This document shows, in pieces, positions 8,599-14,769 of a stretch of DNA of 17,623 bases. Under the pieces are notes generated by a model that was not told where the DNA came from, did not search any database, and worked only from the letters and a program-made list of their open reading frames with translations. How positions within the stretch are numbered: position 1 is the stretch's first letter; every line of letters starts with the position of its first letter. Origin of the DNA: Ruminococcaceae bacterium UBA6413 (GTDB taxonomy: Bacteria > Bacillota > Clostridia > Oscillospirales > Ruminococcaceae); assembly GCA_002437415.1 (NCBI GenBank), contig DJPL01000039.1, positions 1-17,623 of the forward strand. Reading direction: 5' to 3'. Position numbers and translations under genes: made by a program.

Positions 8599-8924
8599 TC
8601 TTTGTCAGATGAGAAAAGTCTGTATACATATGAAGCCGCGGCGGGACACAGCCTTGCCGTGCTCAGAAGTATAAGCCCCAGTCCGAACAGCAGGCTTGCC
8701 GCGCCGAAAAACAGCATTGTAAGCGCCGAAAGGTCGGACACAAATATACTGCCCTTGCCGACAACTCTTATCACAGCCGACGGCAGCGTTATCATTCCGT
8801 TTGCAATAAGTGCAAGCGCAACGACCATTAAAGCGAGTATGCCTGTAAAAATAGCCGCCGATAAGGCAATACGGCACACCTTCAGCGGTATGCCCGAGAA
8901 TTTGCATAAAGTTTTAGTCTGCAT
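8595..8924 (-). CDS. Small two-helix membrane protein, unknown function
   Basis: A 109-aa protein that I do not recognise. It has a short basic N-terminus and two clear hydrophobic helices (about 18-42 and 66-90), with a short loop between them and a charged C-terminal end. I chose ATG 8924 because AGGAGT lies 7 nt upstream. The open frame extends back to 9038, but that start would lie inside the promoter and is not plausible. It is the first gene of the minus-strand operon and overlaps the next gene by four bases (ATGA). That overlap suggests the two products may act together, for example as a membrane partner for the DUF4097-like protein. DUF1700-like proteins often take this position, but I see no clear similarity. 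Confidence 0.7.
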   Translation of the reverse strand: MQTKTLCKFSGIPLKVCRIALSAAIFTGILALMVVALALIANGMITLPSAVIRVVGKGSIFVSDLSALTMLFFGAASLLFGLGLILLSTARLCPAAASYVYRLFSSDKE

Positions 8925-9008
8925 AAAAACTCCTGTATTTTCTGTCTTTATATCAGGGTAAACTGCGCATTGCGTATTCTGCCCCATTTTGTTTATACAA
9001 TTAAGATT

Positions 9009-9038
9009 ATTATAGCATATACAGCTTGCCGTTGTCAA
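9009..9038 (-). promoter_or_regulatory. Sigma-A promoter of the minus-strand operon
   Basis: On the minus strand there is TTGACA (9033-9038), an 18-nt spacer, and TATAAT (9009-9014) preceded by TGC, an extended -10. Transcription would start near 9002, leaving a leader of about 78 nt before ATG 8924. Both boxes match consensus completely. Confidence 0.9.
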
Positions 9039-9051
9039 ATTGAAGCGGGGG

Positions 9052-9094
9052 TAGTTCTTTGTCGAGCTTTCATCAAATTATAATATCGCATTGA
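9052..9094 (+). repeat. 43-nt direct repeat, copy A
   Basis: Aligns without gaps to 10796-10838 with 36 of 43 identical bases. The shared core is CTTTCA followed by ATTATAATATC. It sits just upstream of the operon promoter's -35 box and bounds the accessory segment that holds the lipoprotein gene. Confidence 0.5.
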
Positions 9095-9120
9095 GTTATT
9101 GACAAAACCCATATCAGAAC

Positions 9121-9157
9121 CAAAAAACCTGCCGCCCTTTTCGGGTCGACAGGTTTA
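9121..9157 (-). terminator. Terminator of the lipoprotein gene
   Basis: On the minus strand AAACCTG pairs with CAGGTTT, with further inner pairs broken by two mismatches, around a GAAAA-like loop. It is followed by a run of T. It lies about 135 nt past the lipoprotein stop; the AT-rich DNA between shows no other feature. Confidence 0.7.
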
Positions 9158-9291
9158 ACCGATATATAAATAATATGTTGAACAGTCTCACAGTCGGCAT
9201 TCTTTAATTCAAACAACTGCAAATACTGATGATAAAACCGAAATTATTTTTTTACAATCATAATTCATTAATTCCTTTCTTTAAATTTCCA

Positions 9292-10116
9292 TTAACTAAG
9301 ATCAAGTGATGTATTATCACCCTGAAAATCATTTTCTTTATACTGCTTCATTGGTTCTCCATCTAAATAAGTAATTATCCAATATTCGCCAAATTCATCT
9401 TTGCCTTCACCAACATATCCTCCGCCATCAGGCATATAGCCAATTATAGCATAACCATCGCCATTATAACCAAGGATTTCATCGCCACTGTTAGTCTTAC
9501 CATAATTTGTATTACTCGATGTTTCAGGATCAGGCATTTCTTCTTTCTTTGAACTCATTGCAGCATCAAATTCTTCAGGGGTTATTTCCTTAGGAGGCTC
9601 TACCTTAGTATCACTTAAATAATCTCCATGAATAAATTCACCATTATCAAGCTTAAAATAACCGGTATTTGTCTTAGCTGTTACCTTAACAGAATCACCA
9701 ATCTGATAAAGATTTAATGTTTCAGAGCCTATAATAGCATTTTTGCGACTATAACATGATATAGTTATATACTTTGTACCGGAAACTTTTTCTTCAGTCC
9801 ATTCAGGACCCTTTGTAGTAGTTGTAACTACAGTTGTTTCAGGTGCTTTTGTAGTAACTGCACTAGTTGTTTCAGGCTTTTTTGTTTCATTAGGAACAGT
9901 TGTAGTTACAGTTGTTTCAGGTGTCTTTGTAGTAGAAACAGGGGTTGTTTCTTCAGCCTTTGTAGTAGAAGAGGAGGTTGCGTCTGTTGTTTCAGGCGCT
10001 TTTGAAGTATTGCTTTCGGATAAAACAGAGCTGTTACTGTTGTTCGATGAGCAACCGCTTGCGAGCATTACTGCCGACATAATAACCGCTGATATTCTTA
10101 TTTTTTCCTTGTTCAT
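9292..10116 (-). CDS. Thr-rich SH3-like lipoprotein
   Basis: A 274-aa secreted lipoprotein. The N-terminus has a basic start (KEKIR), a hydrophobic stretch and a lipobox ending at Cys22 (LASGC). This predicts export, lipid attachment and display on the outer face of the membrane. Residues about 37-104 form a low-complexity Thr/Pro/Glu linker with repeated units close to TTKAPETT. Residues about 113-170 look like a bacterial SH3 domain (strands around YITISCYS, DSVKVTA, GYFKL and the end HGDYLSD). Such domains often bind cell-wall peptides. The C-terminal part is Gly/Tyr/Asp-rich and I do not recognise it. An AGGAGA site precedes ATG 10116. The gene is clearly richer in A/T, with AT-ending codons, than its neighbours. 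That fits recent acquisition. Confidence 0.8.
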   Translation of the reverse strand: MNKEKIRISAVIMSAVMLASGCSSNNSNSSVLSESNTSKAPETTDATSSSTTKAEETTPVSTTKTPETTVTTTVPNETKKPETTSAVTTKAPETTVVTTTTKGPEWTEEKVSGTKYITISCYSRKNAIIGSETLNLYQIGDSVKVTAKTNTGYFKLDNGEFIHGDYLSDTKVEPPKEITPEEFDAAMSSKKEEMPDPETSSNTNYGKTNSGDEILGYNGDGYAIIGYMPDGGGYVGEGKDEFGEYWIITYLDGEPMKQYKENDFQGDNTSLDLS

Positions 10117-10161
10117 ATGATATCTCCTCTTGTATTATGATTTTAAAAATATACTATCGGA

Positions 10162-10190
10162 ATTGTAGCATTTTCATCACATTTTGTCAA
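10162..10190 (-). promoter_or_regulatory. Promoter of the lipoprotein gene
   Basis: Minus strand: TTGACA (10185-10190), a 17-nt spacer, then TACAAT (10162-10167) with an upstream TGC extended -10. The leader would be about 40 nt. Confidence 0.85.
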
Positions 10191-10199
10191 TAGCTAACA

Positions 10200-10795
10200 G
10201 AATGTTTATACGGATTTTCGGTAATTTTTCCTGTAAAGACGATTTGATATCGCTAGTTTTAACAGAAGCACTACTTGCTCATTTGCACTAATTCTTGGCT
10301 TATGAACGCTCTGTTGGTTTTGCGTCTCTGCAATTGTGGTCGTTTGCGGTCGGTGCGTCCCTGCCTCGTCAGTCATTTGTGTCGTTGCATCGTGCAACGA
10401 CTAAGTGTGACTGACTTTATGCATCCTTGCATACCGACTGTGTTCGACCACTTATAAGCGTCCATGCTTAAACTTTGGGCGTTCAATATCGGGCATCCTT
10501 GCCCGTCCCTTGCTAAAGGGAGCTGGCTTGCGGCAAGGCTCGTTTGCGTTAAATCTTGTTATACTTAGCGATACCTGCAACATCTAAATTACACATACCT
10601 TATCTGCCGTCAAGACTGAGGGATCGCCGCCACTGACCTTTTCGCTTTTGCTATCACCTCCGCTGACAATCCCTCAGTCACAGTGCCGGAAAACTTGGTT
10701 CTGTTCTAAACATCTTTGACCTGATTTTAGAAGCAATATCGTAAAAATTGTACTGCACTGTGACAGCTTCCTTTACACAAGGGAGCCGGGTGTGA
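10200..10795. repeat. Non-coding mosaic of inverted repeats
   Basis: I see no gene in this stretch. Structured elements include a perfect 9-bp hairpin with a 3-nt loop (10381-10401), a 10-nt direct repeat GCATCCTTGC (10421 and 10493), a perfect 11-bp inverted repeat (10614-10624 with 10669-10679) and a perfect 10-bp inverted repeat (10677-10686 with 10755-10764). A further 8-bp hairpin lies at 10766-10786. The two larger palindromes share three bases, so they are chained. The minus-strand 63-codon frame here (10206-10397) has no ribosome binding site. Nested small repeats or a decayed mobile element would explain it; a structured RNA is possible. Confidence 0.5.
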
Positions 10796-10838
10796 TAGTT
10801 CTTAGCCGAACTTTCAACAGATTATAATATCACATTAA
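10796..10838 (+). repeat. 43-nt direct repeat, copy B
   Basis: Partner of 9052-9094, same orientation, with seven substitutions and no gaps. Confidence 0.5.
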
Positions 10839-10910
10839 ATTTAAAAGGAGTACAACCTCTTTTTTCGCACTACCCAAAATTTAAAATCCGCGCTGAAAGC
10901 GCCACCACAA

Positions 10911-10940
10911 TTATTCATTATTCATCATTCATTATTCATT
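10911..10940 (+). repeat. Short ATTATTCAT-type tandem repeat
   Basis: Three to four imperfect copies of an 8-9 nt ATTATTCAT/ATCATTCAT unit lie about 80 nt upstream of the spoIIA reading frame. It is a low-complexity tract with no sign of function. Confidence 0.5.
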
Positions 10941-11020
10941 CGTATCGCCCTTCCTTGTTCCGACACATTTCTCACCGCACGCGGTATAAAATACAAGCTG
11001 TCAGCATACAGCATAACGCG

Positions 11021-11359
11021 ATGAAAGGGGAGCTTTATACGAGTGTTGAAATGATAAAACGAAACGGAAGCATCACCGCCGTGATAACCGGCGAGCTTGA
11101 TCACTGCGAGGCGGCAGGCATACGCATGCAGATAGACCCCGAGCTTGAACACCTTATGCCGACTATGCTTATTCTGGATATGTCGGGAGTGACCTTTATG
11201 GACAGCTCGGGTGTGGGACTTATACTCGGCAGACAGCGTGTAATGGAGTCGCTCGGCGGCGGCATCGCGGTCAAAAATCCGTCACCGTCCGTCCGCAGGA
11301 TATTGCAGGTAGCGGGACTTTCAAGGCTTATCATAAGCGGCAAGAAAACGGAGGAATGA
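11021..11359 (+). CDS. spoIIAA: Anti-sigma F factor antagonist SpoIIAA
   Basis: STAS-domain protein that frees SigF in the forespore by binding SpoIIAB. It is switched off when SpoIIAB phosphorylates it. With the ATG at 11021 it is 112 aa. TGELDH (23-28) and FMDSSGVGLILGR (59-71) match the family; the first serine of that DSS (Ser62) aligns with the phosphorylated Ser58 of B. subtilis. The start is uncertain. ATG 11021 has no ribosome binding site. A strong AAAGGGGAG (11024-11032) lies after it, 18 nt before the next ATG (11051) but 6 nt before an in-frame ACG (11039). The longer open frame back to 10955 is unlikely. The stop overlaps the upstream in-frame ATG of spoIIAB. No clear sigma-H promoter was found upstream. 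Confidence 0.9.
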   Translation: MKGELYTSVEMIKRNGSITAVITGELDHCEAAGIRMQIDPELEHLMPTMLILDMSGVTFMDSSGVGLILGRQRVMESLGGGIAVKNPSPSVRRILQVAGLSRLIISGKKTEE

Positions 11360-11361
11360 AA

Positions 11362-11805
11362 ATGAAGTGCGATAATTATGTAAAACTGACCGTGCCCGCC
11401 CTGTCGCGTAACGAAAGCTACGCGAGGGCGGCTGTCGGCGCTTTTGTTTCCCAGCTTGACCCGACGCTGGACGAGCTCGGCGGAGTAAAGGCGGCGGTGT
11501 CCGAGGCTGTGACTAACTGTGTAGTCCACGCCTATGCGGAAAGTGAAACGGTAGGTCTTATAAATATAACCGCTCGTATAAAAGACGAAGAAGTATACAT
11601 AAAGATAACCGATAAAGGTTGCGGCATAGAAGATATCAAAAAGGCTATGGAGCCGCTTTTCACCACAAAGCCCGAGCTTGAGCGGAGCGGACTTGGCTTT
11701 GCGGTAATGGAGAGTTGTTGCGACAAGGTGAAGGTATCGTCAAAGCTCGGAAAGGGCACGACCGTCACCCTGATTTTCAGATTCAACAAAAAGGAGCTGA
11801 AATGA
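11362..11805 (+). CDS. spoIIAB: Anti-sigma F factor SpoIIAB
   Basis: GHKL-fold serine kinase and anti-sigma factor that holds SigF inactive and phosphorylates SpoIIAA. The protein is 147 aa from ATG 11362. The N-box EAVTNCVVHAY (48-58) contains the ATP/Mg-binding Glu and Asn. G1 is DKGCGI (84-89), G2 is SGLGFAVME (109-117) and G3 is GKGTTV (130-135). I chose ATG 11362 over 11356 because GGAGG at 11350-11354 is 7 nt from it, and because its length aligns with B. subtilis SpoIIAB. ATG 11356 overlaps the spoIIAA stop and is the alternative. The end overlaps the sigF start by four bases (ATGA). Confidence 0.95.
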   Translation: MKCDNYVKLTVPALSRNESYARAAVGAFVSQLDPTLDELGGVKAAVSEAVTNCVVHAYAESETVGLINITARIKDEEVYIKITDKGCGIEDIKKAMEPLFTTKPELERSGLGFAVMESCCDKVKVSSKLGKGTTVTLIFRFNKKELK

Positions 11806-12467
11806 GCGCCGACAGGGACAACTCTTTTATAACCGAACATCTTGCGCTTGTGCACTCTATAGCGAGCCGCTTCAAGGATCGCGGAATAGAATACGAGGAG
11901 CTGTTTTCCGCGGGCTGTGTCGGACTTGTCAAGGCGGGCAATAACTTTGACGAAAGCCGCGGACTAAAATTCTCCACTTATGCCGTGCCGGTAATTATGG
12001 GAGAGATAAAACAGCTTTTCCGTGACGGCGGAACTATCAAGGTGAGTAGGGGATTAAAGGAGCTGTCGCTGAAGATCTGCCGACTGCGTGACGAGCTTAT
12101 AAAAAACGGTGAAGAGCCGCATATATCGGTGCTTGCCGAACGGCTCGGGATAACCCCCGAAGAAGCGTCGCTTGCCCTCGGAGCTTCACTCCCGCCGCTT
12201 TCCCTCAGCAATTACGATGATGAGGAAAACGACGAGGGCACTTTTGACCTGCCTGTCGAGCCCGAACAGCCCAAAGCGCTTGACAGAATGGCTCTGCGAC
12301 AGCTTGTTTCCCGCCTTGAACCGCTTGACCGCAGGCTTATAATACTGCGCTACAGCGAGGAATGCACCCAGAGCCGCACCGCCGAGATCCTCGGAATGAC
12401 GCAGGTGCAGGTATCACGCAGGGAGAAGAAGATACTTGAGGGTTTACGCAAACAGTTACTGTGTTGA
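11802..12467 (+). CDS. sigF: RNA polymerase sporulation sigma factor SigF
   Basis: Forespore-specific sigma-70 family factor, 221 aa. Region 2 is clear: YEELFSAGCVGLVKA (31-45), followed by GLKFSTYAVPVIMGEIKQLFRD (54-75) for -10 recognition and core binding. Region 3 spans about 80-128, and region 4 with its helix-turn-helix spans about 170-215 (TAEILGMTQVQVSRREKKIL). The start at 11802 has AAGGAG 5-6 nt upstream and overlaps spoIIAB. Position after spoIIAB identifies it as SigF rather than SigG. It is a little shorter than B. subtilis SigF at the N-terminus. No spoVA genes follow. Confidence 0.95.
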   Translation: MSADRDNSFITEHLALVHSIASRFKDRGIEYEELFSAGCVGLVKAGNNFDESRGLKFSTYAVPVIMGEIKQLFRDGGTIKVSRGLKELSLKICRLRDELIKNGEEPHISVLAERLGITPEEASLALGASLPPLSLSNYDDEENDEGTFDLPVEPEQPKALDRMALRQLVSRLEPLDRRLIILRYSEECTQSRTAEILGMTQVQVSRREKKILEGLRKQLLC

Positions 12468-12490
12468 CGGCGGCAGGTTGCCGCCGACAA
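12464..12490 (+). terminator. Strong hairpin at the end of the spoIIA operon
   Basis: A 12-bp stem with one A/A mismatch and a GGT loop (12464-12475 with 12479-12490) includes the sigF stop codon. The T-tract after it is poor, so termination is probable but not certain. Confidence 0.5.
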
Positions 12491-12743
12491 TTCGCCGTTC
12501 TTTCTGTTACTGCATTGCCGGGATTGCGTTATCGGCGGATATCTGTGACAGTACGATCGGATATGCGCACAATCAAAAAACTTTTCTACATAATCACCAA
12601 AACCGACAACTCTCTGAGGTATTATTCCTGCTGTTTTGACGGTACTGTAATTTGTTGTTAATTTATCGCGCTAAAGCATTTGTGGAATATAAATAAAAAT
12701 CGGCTGTAAGGTTTATGTAAAGTCTTTATATTAAACAAAAACT
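12491..12743 (+). other. Intergenic region between sigF and pdxS
   Basis: About 250 nt of increasingly AT-rich DNA with no credible gene. Short open frames lack ribosome binding sites. A weak CTGTAA-17-TATATT promoter-like pair lies near 12708-12736. Confidence 0.4.
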
Positions 12744-12770
12744 GTTGAAAACTCCGTTGAAACTGTTGAA
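12744..12770 (+). promoter_or_regulatory. Triple GTTGAA direct repeat upstream of pdxS
   Basis: GTTGAA occurs at 12744, 12756 and 12765, two copies as CTGTTGAA. The array ends exactly where the pdxS -35 box begins, the usual position for an activator site. MocR-type PdxR regulators are known to control pdxST in Firmicutes, but none is in this window. The binding protein is unknown. Confidence 0.4.
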
Positions 12771-12799
12771 TTGCAACCGCACTCGTCGGGATATACAAT
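12771..12799 (+). promoter_or_regulatory. Probable pdxS promoter
   Basis: TTGCAA (12771-12776), a 17-nt spacer and TACAAT (12794-12799) give a start near 12806 and a leader of about 40 nt. The -35 box is only 4/6, which fits a need for an activator. Confidence 0.6.
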
Positions 12800-12845
12800 A
12801 GGTATACAGATTAAATTCAACCCGACAGGAAAGGAAGCTTTAACA

Positions 12846-13721
12846 ATGTCAAACGAAAGATATGAACTCAACAAGAACCTCGCCCAGATGTTAAAGGGCG
12901 GTGTAATAATGGACGTAACAACGCCCGAGCAGGCGAGAATAGCTCAGGAGGCAGGCGCTTGTGCGGTTATGGCGCTCGAGCGTATCCCCGCAGATATCCG
13001 TGCCGCAGGCGGTGTGGCAAGAATGAGCGACCCCGCTATGATAAAGGGTATCCAGAACGCAGTTACGATCCCTGTTATGGCTAAGTGCCGTATCGGTCAT
13101 TTTGCAGAAGCGCAGATACTTGAAGCTATCGAAATTGACTATATCGATGAGAGCGAAGTTCTGTCCCCCGCAGATGACAAGTACCACATCGACAAGACAA
13201 AGTTCAATGTTCCTTTTGTATGCGGCGCTAAGGACTTAGGCGAAGCGCTCCGCCGTATCTCTGAGGGCGCGTCAATGATAAGAACAAAGGGCGAGCCCGG
13301 TACAGGTGACGTTGTACAGGCTGTAAGACACATGAGAATGATGCAGCAGGAGATCCGCAGACTGACATCAATGTCAAAGGACGAGCTTTACCAGGCGGCT
13401 AAGGACTTACAGGTCGACTATGAGCTTGTAAAGTACGTTGCCGAAAACGGCAAGCTCCCCGTTGTAAACTTTGCCGCAGGCGGTGTTGCAACTCCTGCCG
13501 ACGCGGCGCTTATGATGCAGCTCGGTGCTGAGGGCGTATTCGTAGGAAGCGGTATCTTCAAGTCGGGCAACCCCGCAAAGAGAGCCGCCGCAATCGTAAA
13601 GGCTGTAACAAACTACACAGATGCCAAGATGATTGCCGAGCTTTCCGAAGACCTCGGTGAAGCTATGGTAGGCATAAACGAACAGGAGGTCGCCCTCCTC
13701 ATGGCAGAACGCGGCAAATAA
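12846..13721 (+). CDS. pdxS: Pyridoxal 5'-phosphate synthase subunit PdxS
   Basis: Synthase subunit of the R5P-dependent PLP pathway. It makes PLP from ribose 5-phosphate, glyceraldehyde 3-phosphate and ammonia supplied by PdxT; the complex is a 12+12 assembly. The protein is 291 aa, the usual length, and a TIM barrel. MDVTTPEQA (22-30) contains Asp23. VMAKCRIGH (77-85) contains Lys80, which forms the substrate Schiff base, and IRTKGEPGTG (145-154) contains Lys148. These match Asp24, Lys81 and Lys149 of B. subtilis. I chose ATG 12846 because GGAAAGGAAG lies just upstream; the open frame back to 12771 runs through the promoter. Codon choice is strongly biased, as in highly expressed genes. pdxT follows after a long spacer rather than a tight junction. 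Confidence 0.95.
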   Translation: MSNERYELNKNLAQMLKGGVIMDVTTPEQARIAQEAGACAVMALERIPADIRAAGGVARMSDPAMIKGIQNAVTIPVMAKCRIGHFAEAQILEAIEIDYIDESEVLSPADDKYHIDKTKFNVPFVCGAKDLGEALRRISEGASMIRTKGEPGTGDVVQAVRHMRMMQQEIRRLTSMSKDELYQAAKDLQVDYELVKYVAENGKLPVVNFAAGGVATPADAALMMQLGAEGVFVGSGIFKSGNPAKRAAAIVKAVTNYTDAKMIAELSEDLGEAMVGINEQEVALLMAERGK

Positions 13722-13769
13722 GGCGGCGAACCGCCGCGGGTAATTCCGACCTTTGCGGCAATGTGCCGC
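13722..13769 (+). other. Two GC-rich hairpins after pdxS
   Basis: A 5-bp stem with a CGAA loop starts right after the stop (13722-13735). A perfect 6-bp stem with an ATG loop follows (13755-13769). Neither has a good T-tract, so they may be weak terminators or mRNA 3'-end stabilisers that set the PdxS:PdxT ratio. Confidence 0.45.
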
Positions 13770-13870
13770 TTCAAATTCCGCCTTTAAAAATGTTTGTTAA
13801 TATATAAGGCTTGCAAAACGGCGGATTTATAAAAAAGTGCTGAGCAAAAAGATAAAAGGATTGCCGAATA

Positions 13871-13879
13871 TGGTATAAT
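13871..13879 (+). promoter_or_regulatory. Extended -10 promoter of pdxT
   Basis: TGG-TATAAT (TATAAT at 13874-13879) is an extended -10 with no clear -35. It lies inside a 7-bp inverted repeat (GCTGAGC near 13841 with GCTCAGC near 13882). It would give pdxT its own transcript with a leader of about 20 nt. Confidence 0.6.
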
Positions 13880-13904
13880 CCGCTCAGCCGAAAGGACACA
13901 ACTA

Positions 13905-14462
13905 ATGACAGTAGCAGTTCTCGCGCTTCAAGGCGCATTCATAGAGCACGAAAAGATACTTGCAAAGCTCGGCGCAGACAGCTTTGAAATACGTCAGAAA
14001 AAAGAACTTGACCGCAGCTTCGACCGCCTTATAATCCCCGGCGGCGAAAGTACGGTACAGGGAAAACTGCTCCGTGAGCTTGACCTTTTTGACGGCATAA
14101 AGAGCCGTATCGAAAGCGGAATGCCTGTTTACGGCACCTGCGCAGGTCTTATCCTGCTTGCAAAGTCGATCTCAAACGACAGCGCGCAGCATTTACAGAC
14201 AATGTCTATCGTTGCTAACCGCAACGCTTACGGCAGACAGCTCGGAAGCTTCCACACCGAAGCTCCGTTTGACGGCGTGGGCGTTATCCCCATGACCTTT
14301 ATCCGTGCGCCGTATATCGATGAGGTGTTCGACGATACGGAAGTCCTCTCCGAGGTCGGCGGAAAGATAGTTGCCGCAAGACAGAAAAATCAGCTCGTGA
14401 CCGCTTTCCACCCCGAGCTTGACGGTGATACAAGAGTACACGAGTATTTCCTGTCGATGTAA
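13905..14462 (+). CDS. pdxT: Glutaminase subunit of PLP synthase, PdxT
   Basis: Class I glutamine amidotransferase that hydrolyses glutamine and channels ammonia to PdxS. The protein is 185 aa, typical for the family. ALQGAF is at 7-12 and PGGEST at 45-50. The nucleophile is Cys79 in YGTCAG, and His169 and Glu171 in AFHPEL complete the triad. NRNAYGRQLGSF (105-116) matches the family's RRNAFGRQ motif. AAAGGA lies 8 nt before the ATG. It is separated from pdxS by 183 nt that contain hairpins and a promoter, where most Firmicutes have a short junction. A terminator follows closely. Confidence 0.95.
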   Translation: MTVAVLALQGAFIEHEKILAKLGADSFEIRQKKELDRSFDRLIIPGGESTVQGKLLRELDLFDGIKSRIESGMPVYGTCAGLILLAKSISNDSAQHLQTMSIVANRNAYGRQLGSFHTEAPFDGVGVIPMTFIRAPYIDEVFDDTEVLSEVGGKIVAARQKNQLVTAFHPELDGDTRVHEYFLSM

Positions 14463-14480
14463 TTATAATTTAATATCACG

Positions 14481-14508
14481 ATCCGCTGTTTATGACGGCG
14501 GATTTTTT
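14481..14508 (+). terminator. Terminator after pdxT
   Basis: ATCCGC (14481-14486) pairs with GCGGAT (14498-14503) and is followed by six T. It lies 18 nt past the pdxT stop. Confidence 0.85.
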
Positions 14509-14589
14509 GTTTCCGGCACAATCTTCACCCCTGCTTGCTTTATCAAAAATCATTTTTCCAAAAAATTAAAAAATTTTTCAAAAACCCCC

Positions 14590-14618
14590 TTGACAAATCC
14601 CGAAAGCGGTGATATAAT
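14590..14618 (+). promoter_or_regulatory. Consensus promoter upstream of cysK
   Basis: TTGACA (14590-14595), a 17-nt spacer and TATAAT (14613-14618) are a full consensus match. Transcription would start near 14625, leaving an unusually long leader of about 230 nt before cysK. Confidence 0.9.
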
Positions 14619-14643
14619 AAAGCCTACAAAGTCGATAGGCTTT
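14619..14643 (+). promoter_or_regulatory. Inverted repeat at the cysK transcription start
   Basis: AAAGCCTA (14619-14626) and TAGGCTTT (14636-14643) are perfect 8-bp arms 9 nt apart, directly abutting the -10 box. The position suits a repressor operator better than an RNA hairpin, because the left arm begins before the likely start site. Confidence 0.45.
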
Positions 14644-14678
14644 CAGAGATTAAACCGAACCGAAGACGAGGTAAGGAT

Positions 14679-14723
14679 ATGAACAAGGACATAACGAGAT
14701 ATATAAGCGGCTTCCGATGTTGA
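14679..14723 (+). CDS. Possible 14-codon leader peptide ending in Cys
   Basis: A short frame, MNKDITRYISGFRC, has GAGG 7 nt before its ATG and a TGA stop directly after the Cys codon (TGT 14718-14720). It lies in the cysK leader, about 50 nt after the likely transcription start. Its last codons lie in the left arm of a 28-bp palindrome (14717-14744). This arrangement would suit cysteine-dependent ribosome stalling upstream of a cysteine synthesis gene, but it could be a chance frame. Confidence 0.35.
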   Translation: MNKDITRYISGFRC

Positions 14724-14769
14724 TTTTGATATCATTTTCAACATAACACAGCACAACAGATACTGTTGT
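14717..14769 (+). promoter_or_regulatory. Palindrome and hairpin in the cysK leader
   Basis: ATGTTGA (14717-14723) and TCAACAT (14738-14744) are perfect 7-bp arms around TTT, the 8-bp palindrome TGATATCA, and TTT. A second hairpin follows: ACAACAG (14753-14759) and CTGTTGT (14763-14769) with a 3-nt loop. The right arm of the first can also pair with the TGTTG of the second, so alternative folds exist. No T-tract follows either one. Confidence 0.4.

Noticed and set aside
8925..9038. N-terminal extension of the two-helix membrane protein
   Set aside because: The upstream start overlaps the -35/-10 promoter at 9009-9038; ATG 8924 has a proper ribosome binding site.
10206..10397. 63-codon minus-strand frame upstream of the lipoprotein
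   Set aside because: No ribosome binding site before its ATG, no recognisable domain, and the frame begins inside the 10381-10401 hairpin.
10911..10940. ATTATTCAT tandem units as a CRISPR-like array
   Set aside because: Units are 8-9 nt with no spacers; this is simple low-complexity repetition.
10984..11012. Sigma-F/G-like promoter (GTATA) before spoIIAA
   Set aside because: The -35-like GTATA has only a poor -10 partner 15 nt later (GCATACAGCA). No AGGA/GAAT sigma-H pair was found either, so the operon's promoter is left unassigned.
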